Shown here: positions 50,675 through 60,700 of the stretch, in pieces | Numbering within the stretch: position 1 is the first letter of the stretch | Layout of the letters: each line of letters begins with the position of its first letter | Source of the DNA: RGIG9060 sp052173655 | Lineage (GTDB): Bacteria; Spirochaetota; Spirochaetia; Treponematales; Treponemataceae | Assembly: GCA_052173655.1 (NCBI GenBank) | Contig: JBQMYD010000002.1 | Coordinates: forward strand, 1 to 64,000 | Reading direction: 5' to 3' | Length of the DNA: 64,000 nucleotides | The notes under the pieces: model-generated | Database searches by the model: none | What the model was told of the DNA's origin: nothing | What the model saw: only the letters and a program-made list of their open reading frames with translations | Made by a program: the position numbers and the translations under genes

Positions 50675-52413
50675 TGTTGAACCCTCCACTCATTTGCTTT
50701 GGAATAAAGATTTTGCAGACGATTGTATGTTCCGTTTTTCTCTGTAAGTTGTTTATGGTTTCCTCTTTCAATTATATTTCCGTTTTCTACAACTAAAATT
50801 TCGTCTACATTTTTAATTGAACTTAGTCGGTGTGCAATCATGATGACAGTCTTGTTTTTCATCAGATTGGAAAATGCTTGCTGAATTTCATATTCGTTTT
50901 CAGGGTCAGCTGCAGCAGATGCTTCGTCCAAAATAACTATATCTGCATTTTTTAAGATTGCACGGGCAATGGCAACTCTCTGGATTTCGCCTCCGGAAAG
51001 ATGAACACCATGAGAGCCGATAAGAGTGTGTTCTCTGTCTTTGAATTTATCCAAAATGTCCTCGCAACGTGCAAGATGGAGTGCATTCATGACTTGTTCA
51101 TCACTAGCATTCGGATTGCCCATTTTGACATTTTCAAAAATAGTTGTTTTAAATAATTTTGAAGTTTGAAAAACAAAGGCAATATTGTTCATTAACGCTT
51201 TTTTTGAATAGGAAGAAATATTTTTACCTCCAATCAAAATTTCTCCTTCGCTTATTTTATAAAAACCGGAAATAAGTTTTGCAATTGTGGATTTACCGCC
51301 GCCTGAAGAACCTACAAAAGCATAGGTTTTTTGAGGTTCAAGTGAAAAGCTTACATTGTTCAAAATTTTTTCTTCCGTGTAGCCGAAAGAAACATTCTTG
51401 AATTCTATACCGAAATTGTCAAAATTTTCTTCGCTTCCGTGAATTAAATTATCTTTTTCCATGTCTGCAAAAAGATTTTCGAGTTTATCAACTACACTTT
51501 TTGCTTGCATATTGTACATTCCTACGTACATTACACGCATAAATGAGTTGAATAAGATTCCCGCAAAACAAACATAAAAAATGATTTTTGCAATAATAAG
51601 CTCCTTATTTGCACCATTATCCATATAAAAAATTGCAAAAGGAATTGTAAATGACGGAAATAAATTGAACAGCACTTGGAATAAAACGTAAGGTCTTCTG
51701 CAGCTAATCGTGTAAGCATAAGCCATTTCCGAATAATCGGTGATTGCCTTATAAAAAGCTTTAAAAGATTCTACCGTACCTTTAAATATTTTTACGACTT
51801 GCATTCCTCTTACGTACTCAACTGCTTCTCCGTTCATTTTTTCCAAAGCGATTTGGTATTTTTTCATGAATTCTTTTTCACCCATCATAAAATACATCTG
51901 CAAAAATCCGATGGCAGTTATAATGATTAAAAGTATTCCCAGTTTTATGTCTACCATAAATACTATTACTACCATCAAAATCGGGGTAAGAATAGCGGCA
52001 ACATTGTCAGGAATAAGATGTGCAACCAACATATGAGTTTCAGCGGCATTATCATCGATAATCTTTCTTATTTTTCCCGACGGATTTACATCGAAAAAAG
52101 AAAAAGAAGCTGTCATCAAATGTTTTATTGCTTCTTTACGCAGATTGGATTCCAGTCTAAATCCTAAAATATGCGAAGCCCAAGTTGAGAGAAAACTTAT
52201 AAAAATGTTTGCAACCAAAAGTGAGACGATAATAATTGCATAGAATTTTCCATCGCCGATGTTTTTGGTAACCAAAAGTGCGTGCAAAAATTTCCATAAG
52301 TACCAAAATGCTCCCATTTGTAGGACGACTCCTGCAATAGAGAACAACACGGATAAAAACACACAGTGTATTTTTTCCGGAGTATACCTAAATAATCTTT
52401 TGTATGTGTTCAT
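50671..52413 (-). CDS. ABC exporter (membrane + ATPase), first half of a pair
   Basis: 580 aa. Six membrane helices, then Walker A GSSGGGKST, FVFQTSKLF, signature LSGGEIQRVAIARAI, Walker B IVILDEASAAADPENE and AHRL. Both halves have intact ATPase motifs. AAGGAG precedes the ATG at 52413. It follows the MATE gene by 39 nt in the same direction, so one polycistronic transcript from 56378 to 48956 is plausible. Confidence 0.9.
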   Translation of the reverse strand: MNTYKRLFRYTPEKIHCVFLSVLFSIAGVVLQMGAFWYLWKFLHALLVTKNIGDGKFYAIIIVSLLVANIFISFLSTWASHILGFRLESNLRKEAIKHLMTASFSFFDVNPSGKIRKIIDDNAAETHMLVAHLIPDNVAAILTPILMVVIVFMVDIKLGILLIIITAIGFLQMYFMMGEKEFMKKYQIALEKMNGEAVEYVRGMQVVKIFKGTVESFKAFYKAITDYSEMAYAYTISCRRPYVLFQVLFNLFPSFTIPFAIFYMDNGANKELIIAKIIFYVCFAGILFNSFMRVMYVGMYNMQAKSVVDKLENLFADMEKDNLIHGSEENFDNFGIEFKNVSFGYTEEKILNNVSFSLEPQKTYAFVGSSGGGKSTIAKLISGFYKISEGEILIGGKNISSYSKKALMNNIAFVFQTSKLFKTTIFENVKMGNPNASDEQVMNALHLARCEDILDKFKDREHTLIGSHGVHLSGGEIQRVAIARAILKNADIVILDEASAAADPENEYEIQQAFSNLMKNKTVIMIAHRLSSIKNVDEILVVENGNIIERGNHKQLTEKNGTYNRLQNLYSKANEWRVQQ

Positions 52414-52452
52414 AAAAACTCCTTACTAATTATTTATATTTAATTTTTTTTA

Positions 52453-53799
52453 TTAATTGTTTTTGCTTGGTTTCAGCTCTTTTTGAAATACTTTTGCCGT
52501 AACACCGAGTGTAAAAAATAGCGTAACGGCATCAACAATCGGCATTGAAATCCATACACCGCGGGCACCGAATGCAAGCGGCAGTAAAAGGCAAGCAGGT
52601 ACAAACAGCAAAAATTGACGTCCGATTGTTAAAAGTCCTGCTGGTTTTGCTTTTCCAATTGCCTGAAATAGCGTAACATTCAATATGATAAGTGGCACCA
52701 GTGGGAAAATTGAAAATGCTATCATTGCATCAGAAGTTCCTTGTGCTACCAAAATAGGATTGTCCTTTATAAAAAGAGAAAGAATCTTTTCCGGAACTGA
52801 AAAAAAGACTGCCCATGCAATTAAGGCAAGTACGATGCCGAAGCCGTAAAATAACAGTGAACCTTTTTTTACACGGTCAAAACGTCCTGCTCCAAAATTA
52901 GTTCCGACAAAGGGCTGAAAACCTTGGCTCAATCCCCATAACGGAATAAAGCTGAGCATCATATAGCGGAAAAATGCTCCCATTAATACAACTTGGTCTT
53001 CTCCTCCGTATTTTTTCAAGGTAGCATACATAACCGTTTGCTGTATCAGTGAAAGTATTTGCATCAGCATTGCCGAAACTCCAATTGAAAAAGTTTCTTT
53101 TACGATTGATCGTTCTAGTTTTAATTTGTGAAATCGTACATTTTTGCTGAAAGCCAAAAAGTATACAAGGGTAAAAAGCGCAAATACACCCTGTGAAATA
53201 ACTGTTGCAATGGCAGCTCCTTCTATTCCCTGCTTAAATACAATAATCAAAAGAGCATCAAGGGCGATGTTAAGGACAGAACTGAATGCCATAATAATCA
53301 TTGCACTAATCATTTTTCCTTCGCCTCGCATAACCATATTTGCCGCCTGTCCGAAGTTTACAAAAATAGAACCTAAATACACAATCCGCAAATAACGCAC
53401 TCCCAGTTCGTGCATTTCACCTTCGGCACGGATGAGTGTTAAAAGCTGCGGTGCAAAAATATACCCGACAATCATGACTACCGTAGAAAGCAATATCGTT
53501 AAAATCAGAAGGTTATCCATAACCGCATCAACAGTTTTTTGATCTTTTCTGCCGATTGCTCGCGACAAAACTGATGCCGAACCTATACCGATAAGTACGG
53601 CAATTCCGTTATTGATAAGTGTAAACGCATAGGCAATGCTGACCGCTCCGAGTGCCTTATCGCCAATATATCGTCCAACGAATATTGCATCTACAAAGCT
53701 GTACAAACTGATAACCAGCATACCAATAATTCCCGGAATACCCAGCTTGAACATAAGCGGAACGATATTTCCTGTAACAAGTTCTTGCCTTTTATCCAT
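52453..53799 (-). CDS. MATE-family multidrug efflux transporter
   Basis: 448 aa with twelve membrane helices of the MATE fold (MFKLGIPGIIGMLVISLYSFVDAIFVGRYIG; two symmetrical halves; GLSQGFQPFVGTNFGAGRFDR in the second). Exports cationic compounds using a Na+ or H+ gradient. AAAGGAG precedes the ATG. It lies between methyltransferase genes and an ABC pair under a TetR gene, a typical resistance or secondary-product setting. Confidence 0.92.
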   Translation of the reverse strand: MDKRQELVTGNIVPLMFKLGIPGIIGMLVISLYSFVDAIFVGRYIGDKALGAVSIAYAFTLINNGIAVLIGIGSASVLSRAIGRKDQKTVDAVMDNLLILTILLSTVVMIVGYIFAPQLLTLIRAEGEMHELGVRYLRIVYLGSIFVNFGQAANMVMRGEGKMISAMIIMAFSSVLNIALDALLIIVFKQGIEGAAIATVISQGVFALFTLVYFLAFSKNVRFHKLKLERSIVKETFSIGVSAMLMQILSLIQQTVMYATLKKYGGEDQVVLMGAFFRYMMLSFIPLWGLSQGFQPFVGTNFGAGRFDRVKKGSLLFYGFGIVLALIAWAVFFSVPEKILSLFIKDNPILVAQGTSDAMIAFSIFPLVPLIILNVTLFQAIGKAKPAGLLTIGRQFLLFVPACLLLPLAFGARGVWISMPIVDAVTLFFTLGVTAKVFQKELKPSKNN

Positions 53800-53827
53800 A
53801 AAGTTACTCCTTTATTCGATTTTCAAT

Positions 53828-54346
53828 TTATAATTCTTGATTGGAACTTTTTATTGCACGTATGGACGGAATGCAACGATTTACTTTTTTGCAGTATTCT
53901 TCAAACTCGCTTCCGTATAGTTTTAACAGCCATTTTTCTTCCGTGAGTTTAAGAAATACTGTAAGATACAGCCAAAAAAGAAGAGGCAGTACCAGCAAGT
54001 ATACGTTGCAACACAAAAGAAGAGAGCCTGTACATATAAACAAAAATGCCGAATAAATTGGGTTACGCACGTGTGCATACACTCCTTCGGTTTCCAGAGT
54101 GTTGGATTTTATTTTACTGTCAATACGGGATGCAAACACAGCAAAGCACCACAGTAAAATTCCGATGGCAATGATTATTGCCCCTGCAATGTAAAACAAT
54201 AAGGCTGCTTTTGCTCCTAATGAAGGAATAATATGCAGTAGTGTCAGTACAATACCAAGAATTGTAAGAGCCACAATAGGAATAACATATATAGGTCCTA
54301 CGCCTATAACCGGTAAATGTTTTTTTTTGTCATTATTTTTCGCCAT
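53828..54346 (-). CDS. Isoprenylcysteine/phospholipid methyltransferase-like membrane protein
   Basis: 172 aa from ATG 54346 (AGAGG upstream). Four membrane helices and the ICMT/PEMT signature VYAHVRNPIYSAFLFICTGSLLL followed by a C-terminal EEKWLLKLYGSEFEEYCKKVNRCIP, which binds S-adenosylmethionine. In bacteria the family methylates lipids or small molecules. It follows a soluble methyltransferase gene by 8 nt. Confidence 0.85.
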   Translation of the reverse strand: MAKNNDKKKHLPVIGVGPIYVIPIVALTILGIVLTLLHIIPSLGAKAALLFYIAGAIIIAIGILLWCFAVFASRIDSKIKSNTLETEGVYAHVRNPIYSAFLFICTGSLLLCCNVYLLVLPLLFWLYLTVFLKLTEEKWLLKLYGSEFEEYCKKVNRCIPSIRAIKSSNQEL

Positions 54347-54354
54347 AAAAGCCT

Positions 54355-54960
54355 CTAACCTTTTTGTGCTGTTACACATAAAAGTTTTTTGTCGGAATCT
54401 GTACTTATTCTTGTAAAACCTACAGATTTTAAAATTGCTGTAAGCTCATCTCCGGTATAGATATTCATTCCTGCAATTCTTTCGCTCCACTTCTTATCAC
54501 TTTCATCAAGACCGTTTACTTCATTGCAGATAAAAAAGGTGCCGTCTTTTTTTAGTATGCGGAATACTTCTTTGAATGATGCTTTGATATCAGGCCAAAA
54601 GTATACTGTTTCAAAAGCTGTTGCAATATTGAATTCATTGTCTTTAAATGGTAGAGAAGCTACTGAAGCTTGCATGATGCTGCATTTTCCTTGCGCTATT
54701 GCTTTTCTATTTTGTTTTGAAGAGTGATTAACGCTTATGGGTGAGTAATCTACACCGGCTACGGTATCGCAGCCTCGCTCTAAAAGTCGTTGTACATTTG
54801 CTCCTCCGCCACAGCCTATATCAAGTCCTCTTCCAAAGATTTTTCCTTCCAAATGAGAAAATCCCCATTCTGCCATTTTTGCATGACCTGAATTCATTCC
54901 TGCAATTACCAGTTTTCCAAGAAATCCTTCAGGTTTTCTAAAATTATCTAAAAAACTCAT
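54355..54960 (-). CDS. SAM-dependent class I methyltransferase
   Basis: 201 aa. SAM-binding motif I GRGLDIGCGGGANVQRLLE (about 41-59), then VDYSP, and AFETVYFWPD, FKEVFRILKKDGTFFICNE. Methyltransf_11-type, acting on a small molecule. No substrate visible. Ends 9 nt before the ICMT-like start. Loosely spaced member of the efflux operon. Confidence 0.88.
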   Translation of the reverse strand: MSFLDNFRKPEGFLGKLVIAGMNSGHAKMAEWGFSHLEGKIFGRGLDIGCGGGANVQRLLERGCDTVAGVDYSPISVNHSSKQNRKAIAQGKCSIMQASVASLPFKDNEFNIATAFETVYFWPDIKASFKEVFRILKKDGTFFICNEVNGLDESDKKWSERIAGMNIYTGDELTAILKSVGFTRISTDSDKKLLCVTAQKG

Positions 54961-55008
54961 TTTTTTTCCCTATTTTATAAAATATTAATTTAGATCAATA
55001 TGCGTAAG

Positions 55009-55638
55009 TTAAAAACTGACAATTATTGCTGCAATGTAGTACAGAACAAAAACTAAATTTGTCCATCCTCCGCCAATAACTATATGTAAGCCTTTTGGTA
55101 ATTTTCGTACAACCGGAAGCAGTAACATAAACACGCCGGGTGTCAAAGCTGCCATCCAGCGTGGGAATACAGTCCATCCACAACCGATACAAACGGCAAG
55201 TAAAATCACACCGAGTGCTAAAGTTGTGAACAAAAAGATTCTTTGAACTTTTAAAAAATCAAGTACTTCATCTATACAAGCTTTGTCGTTATGCCGTCCG
55301 ATAAGCCCCAGATTTGCACAATGGCTGTGAAACGATCCGCCAATGATAATGCCGAGAGTGTTGAGAAAAAAACATATCCATCCTGCAATTGCATGTCTTT
55401 CATCAATGAACAAAACCGAGTGATAAAATCCTATTGCATATACGAATGCGATAGTAGGGCCAATCATTCCGCCTGCATATAAGCGTGGGCGACTTTCTTT
55501 TTTCATAATGTCAATAATAGGCTGTAGAGTTCCGTCGGAAACATAATCTTCTTTGTTGTAATACAGGAGCATATCTCCAAAAAACATAATTATTGCACCG
55601 ATTAGACCTATAACTAGTGTTACTTGTAAAAGTGTCAT
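55009..55638 (-). CDS. DUF6796-like membrane protein
   Basis: 209 aa, all membrane: about six helices starting VTLVIGLIGAIIMFFGDMLLYY. Resembles the uncharacterised DUF6796 family. AAGGGG precedes the ATG. Position directly after the TetR gene suggests it belongs to the regulated unit. Function unknown. Confidence 0.65.
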   Translation of the reverse strand: MTLLQVTLVIGLIGAIIMFFGDMLLYYNKEDYVSDGTLQPIIDIMKKESRPRLYAGGMIGPTIAFVYAIGFYHSVLFIDERHAIAGWICFFLNTLGIIIGGSFHSHCANLGLIGRHNDKACIDEVLDFLKVQRIFLFTTLALGVILLAVCIGCGWTVFPRWMAALTPGVFMLLLPVVRKLPKGLHIVIGGGWTNLVFVLYYIAAIIVSF

Positions 55639-55703
55639 TTTTTACCCCTTTTTTTTTGTATTTATTTACAATCGTAAATTTCCTAAATTTTATGCAAATT
55701 TGT

Positions 55704-56378
55704 TTAACTTTCTTTATCGTAGTTTTTGTCAGCAAATTGTTTTCCATCTCTGGTGATCCAATATTGCTTCCAGCCTCCGCAATGATATTCATTGACATCT
55801 ATGATGAATTGCTTTGCTTCTTCTTTTTTTAAATTATGATCAAATATTTCTTTTAAATTTGAAAAAGTGTTGGAAACCATAACGTGAATAAAAAACTTTG
55901 TTTGATTGGAAATGTCAAAATTGTCTTTTTTTAGCCAAAAAAGTGTCTCGTTTTCTACCATCTCTATGGCTTTATCAAAAATATTTTCGCAGGAACTGCC
56001 TTGTGAATAACAGAAAAGAAGTTTGAATTCTTCCCAATTCTCATAAAAAAAATCAAGAAATATGAGAAATCTTCTGCGGGAAATTCTGCTTATAACGGAA
56101 ACTTCGGAGGTTTTCATGTCGTAATTTTGATCTTCGTTGTTTCTATGTGTTAAAATATTTATAAACTCGTCAAATACAGGCATTACAATCGCCTGCAATA
56201 TTGTGTCTTTATTTTTGAAAAGATTGTAAATTGCTCCTGTAGTAAGTCCTGCCTTTTGAGCTATAAAACGGACATTTGTTCCGGAAAAACCTTTGTTCAA
56301 AAATTCTTCTTTTGCTGCCATTAGTATTTTTGATTTTGTGCTAAGTTCGTCTTTTCCTACTAAAATTTTGTCTTTCAT
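55704..56378 (-). CDS. TetR/AcrR-family regulator
   Basis: 224 aa. N-terminal helix-turn-helix (STKSKILMAAKEEFLNKGFSGTNVRFIAQKAGLTTGAIYNLFKNKDTIL) and a helical ligand-binding domain with an acidic, aromatic-rich C-terminus. It heads the minus-strand run of methyltransferase, MATE and ABC genes and is probably their repressor. Two near-identical operators overlap its own promoter. Confidence 0.9.
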   Translation of the reverse strand: MKDKILVGKDELSTKSKILMAAKEEFLNKGFSGTNVRFIAQKAGLTTGAIYNLFKNKDTILQAIVMPVFDEFINILTHRNNEDQNYDMKTSEVSVISRISRRRFLIFLDFFYENWEEFKLLFCYSQGSSCENIFDKAIEMVENETLFWLKKDNFDISNQTKFFIHVMVSNTFSNLKEIFDHNLKKEEAKQFIIDVNEYHCGGWKQYWITRDGKQFADKNYDKES

Positions 56379-56397
56379 TACAAATTTCTCTTTTTTT

Positions 56398-56452
56398 CAT
56401 AACCATGTTTTTTTTTCATAACTATGTTATTAAATATAAAAAAAGTTGTCAA
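56398..56452 (-). promoter_or_regulatory. TetR-gene promoter with tandem operators
   Basis: Minus strand TTGACA (56452-56447), 17 bp, TAACAT (56429-56424). The motif CATAAC(C/T)ATG occurs twice, at 56398-56407 and 56417-56426, 19 bp apart, within matching T-rich context. The second copy is a CATA-ac-TATG palindrome overlapping the -10. Likely autorepressor sites. Confidence 0.6.
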
Positions 56453-56471
56453 TGACTAACTAATTAAAGTA

Positions 56472-56500
56472 TTTACAAAATAAAGTATTTTACTTAATAT
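56472..56500 (+). promoter_or_regulatory. Promoter of the L,D-transpeptidase gene
   Basis: TTTACA (56472-56477), 17 bp, TAATAT (56495-56500); start near 56507. TAAAGTATTT occurs twice (56465-56474 and 56481-56490). The leader is only about 7-13 nt. Confidence 0.5.
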
Positions 56501-56513
56501 TTTATGGGGTATT

Positions 56514-57674
56514 GTGATTTTGAAAAAATTTTGTATTATTTTTAGTGCTTTTTTATTTTGTTTGGTTGCTTTTTCTCAAGAGGCTTTTGCTTCTGATACT
56601 GATACGACAGTGATTGTATCTATAAATTCTCAACGTACTTATGTTTACCAAAACGGCGAACTTACTAGGACTTTCATTTGTTCTACAGGTTTGCTTGATG
56701 GTGATAGCGATACGCCTTTGGGGGATTATATAATCAATGAAAGCGGGCAAAAACGCGGAACATGGTTTTATTCAAAGACCTATGGTGCAGGCGGCAAGTA
56801 TTGGCTGGGCTTTATAGGTGGCATTTACCTTTTTCATTCGGTTCCTATGGATGAAAATCAGAATATAATGCAGGAAGAAGCTGCAAAACTTGGTGAAACA
56901 GCTTCGCATGGTTGCATAAGACTTTCTGTTGATGATTCATATTGGATATACAAAAACGTACCCGACAAGTCTGATTTACATATCGTAAAATCTTTTTTTC
57001 CGGAAAAGCTTTTAAAAGACTGTAAGAACTACAAGGAAATTCCTATTCCTAAGCAAGATATGTTTGTATGGTTTTCTGCAAACGGAAAAGATTATAAACA
57101 AAAGTATAAACTCAGTTGTGAAATAGCACTTATAAGAGCTGTTGCTTCTTTGTGCGGAATTACATCCTGTACTGAAGATTCCATACTTGATTTTATTCCA
57201 AAAGGGACGAATCCTCAAACAAGTTTTGTGATGGAAGATATCAATGCAGGAAGAAAAAATGAAGACGGTTCTATTAATTGGAACAATTACGGCACTCATT
57301 CTCCTGTTGTCGTGTCTGCAATCCAAACTTTACTTAAACAAAATGGAAAAGCAGAAACTTTTTCCGTTCGTGAGGAAAAACTTACGGATGAACGCTTATT
57401 TGAGCTTATAAAAACCGACACAAAATTTTTTGGAGCAATTGTTTGGTTGGAAGGGCATCCTGAACGTTGGGGAAAAAATCCTAAAATAAACGAACGAGGA
57501 ATGGTAGCAGGGGAGCACGTTCGCTTTGTACTTCCTGTTTTAACCAAAGATGATAAATTTTTGTTATACGATCCTGAAACAGGAAAGGTTACATCTTCAA
57601 AAAACACCGGAGATTGCAGAGAATGTTTTGATTTTGCTACTGTAACTATACGACAGACAAGAAAAATCAAATAG
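56514..57674 (+). CDS. L,D-transpeptidase (YkuD) fused to a C39-peptidase-like domain
   Basis: 386 aa. Start GTG 56514 or TTG 56520. A signal peptide (about 1-26, ending FAS) leads to a YkuD domain with FHSVP (His108) and ASHGCIRLS (His132, Cys134), the catalytic motif of peptidoglycan 3-3 crosslinking or lipoprotein-linking enzymes. After about residue 190 comes a papain-like C39_2 segment: YKLSCEIALIRAVASLCG (Cys202), GEHVRFVLPV (His) and LLYDPETG (Asp), so the triad looks intact. A double-headed cell-wall enzyme is inferred. Confidence 0.8.
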   Translation: MILKKFCIIFSAFLFCLVAFSQEAFASDTDTTVIVSINSQRTYVYQNGELTRTFICSTGLLDGDSDTPLGDYIINESGQKRGTWFYSKTYGAGGKYWLGFIGGIYLFHSVPMDENQNIMQEEAAKLGETASHGCIRLSVDDSYWIYKNVPDKSDLHIVKSFFPEKLLKDCKNYKEIPIPKQDMFVWFSANGKDYKQKYKLSCEIALIRAVASLCGITSCTEDSILDFIPKGTNPQTSFVMEDINAGRKNEDGSINWNNYGTHSPVVVSAIQTLLKQNGKAETFSVREEKLTDERLFELIKTDTKFFGAIVWLEGHPERWGKNPKINERGMVAGEHVRFVLPVLTKDDKFLLYDPETGKVTSSKNTGDCRECFDFATVTIRQTRKIK

Positions 57675-57709
57675 TATCAATTTACTATAATTTCTACAAT
57701 ATAAAAAAC

Positions 57710-60700
57710 TTATTTAACGATTTTCTCGACCTTTTCGATATTTAAAAGCTGCTCCGGTTCAAGTAATGCTTTGTCAAACATTGCTACCAATTTTTTACAT
57801 TGCTTATAATCTTTTTCCGAAAAAGCATTCGCAAGTTCTTTGTATAAGTTTTTTATCTGTTCTTTGTCCGTTATTTGAGAATTGTCGTTATTCTTGTAAG
57901 CTATGTAATAACATGAAACCTTGCCCTTGCCTTTTAATTCCTGATCAGGACGCTCCAAAAGTTTGAATTTGCCTTGTATAAGCTCTGCCGTATTTTTTGA
58001 GACTGTGCAACCCATAGGAACAGTTACAGATTCGAGTCGGAATGCCGTATTTACAGTATCTCCAAAAATATCAAAAATATATTTTTGTTCTCCTACAATT
58101 CCGCCTGTAATCGGTCCTGATGAAATTCCTATGTGAATACCTTTGCCGGTTCCGTAAGTATTTTTATCATCGAATAAAGTAAGCATTTCTATTGCCGCAC
58201 TTACAATTCTTTGGGCATGGTCTTCTTCTCCCCTAAGTCCGCAGCAAGCCATATAACCGTCTCCCAAAGTTTTTATTCGTTCACAGCCGTAACGTTCTAT
58301 AATGTTATCAAAATGTGTAAACATTTTGTTGAGAGAATTTATTACGTGTTCTGCTGAATTTCTGCTTGACCACTCTGTAAAATCTGCAAGGTCTGCAAAC
58401 ATAATTGTTACAGAAGGATAAAGGCGAGGTGCAGATTTTCCCGTTTGTTTTAATTCATCGATTACGAAAAGTGGCAGTGTATTTTTTAAAAGTTTATCGG
58501 ATTTTTCTTTTTCAATTTCAAGATCTTTTGTTTTTTCTTTAACTTTTTCATCCAAAATTTTTGCACGTTTTTCAAGATTTCTGATTTTAAGTTTAACGGA
58601 AGTTACAATCAAACCCGAAAGTCCTAAAAGTACAACTAAATAAAACCAGACTGTTTGATAAAATTTAGGTTTTTTATGAAAAGCAATTTCAGCTCCGTTC
58701 ATGTTGATAATACCGTCATTATTTTTTGCTCTTATTTTAAAAGTATAATTTTTAGGGAAAAGGTTTGTGTATCCTATTTCACGCTCCGGCCCTTCGGTAG
58801 TGATCCATTCTTTATCATAGCCTTCAAGTTTATACTGAAAATTTATTCTTTGAGGAACCGTATAACTGAGAGCTGCAAATTTAAAAACAATACGCTTTGT
58901 GTCTGCCGGTACATTTATTTTTTTATTTTCACCACTCAAAGGTTTGTCATCTAAAAAAATATTTTCTACTACAACAGGAGGTGGAAGTCTGTTGAACACG
59001 TCGTAGCTCGGGTCGCACACTGAAACTCCCTTTAGTGTTGGAACAAAAAGTGTGTCCGTTTCGTTTAGGTGTGCCCATGCATTTGCAGCAGGTTGTCCGG
59101 AAAGTCCGTCAAGTTTATTGAACTTTATTATACCGTCTGCAAGTTTTGATTTTATTACAGCAGAAGTAAGGGAGTCTGATCTTACAAGGAGCAATTCATT
59201 AGGCAGCATAATCCAAAGATTTCCTTTGCTGTCGCAAAGAATATTATACACGCTTTGCCCTGTAATATCCAAAGCCGATGCCGCAGAATAAAAAACGCCG
59301 TCTTGGCACAAAGAAAGCCCTTCACTTGTGCAAAACCACAAATTTCCGGCTTTGTCTTCGGTAATTCTAAAAACAATGTTGCCGATAAGACCGTTTTTTT
59401 TGGAAACAACTTCTTCGACTTTTAGTTCAGGTAAAGTGTTAGTATTTCCATTTGGAAATGAAGCTGAAATTCTTACTGCTCCACCTCCATCTGTTCCAAG
59501 CCAAATTTGTCCTTCTTCAGTTTGAATAGCAGACAGCAAAAACAAGTTAGGCAATCCCTGTTCTTGAGTTATTGTGGTCATTTTTCCGCCATGATATATT
59601 GCAGGTCCGGCTGTTGTTCCAACCCAAAGACATCCGAAACTGTCTCTATATGAAAATCTTATTTTGTTATTGGGAAGTCCGTCGTTTTTTGTAAGAGAAG
59701 TTATTGTTCCATCTTTTGAAAAAATAACGAGACCCTTATCCGAGTATGTTGAAAAATAAATGGTACCGTCATCTTCTTCCCTGATTTGCCTGATTCTAAT
59801 TCCATTTAGGTGATCTATGACAGAATCCATTTGCAAAGCTCTTTGCTTGCTTATTTTTTCGGATTTTATGCAGGATAAACCGGAATCTCCTCCAAGCCAA
59901 AGGTTTTTGTCCTTATCTTCAAGAACCGAATTGATATTTTCTTCGGGAAGATAAGCTCCTTTTGTAACGTCAAAAAAATTTCTACGAGTGAATTTTCCTA
60001 GCCCTCCATATTCCATGCTTATCCAAAGATTTGATTCTCTGTCTTCAAAAAGCCCGGAAACCATATTATTAGGCAAGCCGTTTTCTTCGGTAAAAATTTC
60101 ACTGTAATCCTGTAAAATTCTTATGATGCCATGTTCTGTTCCTACATACATCGTTCCGTCTTTTACCCGCAGAAATTTGTTTATATTCATTCCGTCCATG
60201 CTTTTAAAAGTGTAAGACTTTATAAGTTTTTTGCCGCCTATGTTAAAAATTCTTCCGGAATTTGTGCCCAGCCACACGGAGCTGTCAAAGTCAAGAAAGG
60301 CTGAAGAAAAACTGTAGCCTTGAATTTCTGTAAGATAATCCATTTTATACATTTTTTCGTCTTTTATGATTTTTAAACCCGGCAGATTTGTTCCTACAAG
60401 TATGTAGTCTTTTACAGGAAGTACAAAAAATACTGTTTCAGATTTTTGTATACCGTCATGATAAATTTGCGTGATTTTTCCTTCAGGATCAAGTTTTGCA
60501 ACACCGCCTGCAGTTCCGATCCATAATGTATTTTTGTTGTCAAATTTTATGCTGCGTACAGAAAGATTGGGTAACCCTTCTTCCAATCCGTAATGAGTAA
60601 AAGAGCCGTCTTTATACTTATAAAGTCCCGATGCGTTTGTTCCAATCCAAAGGGAATTATCATCTCCTACACAAAAAACTCTAGGAGAAACTCCTGTGAA

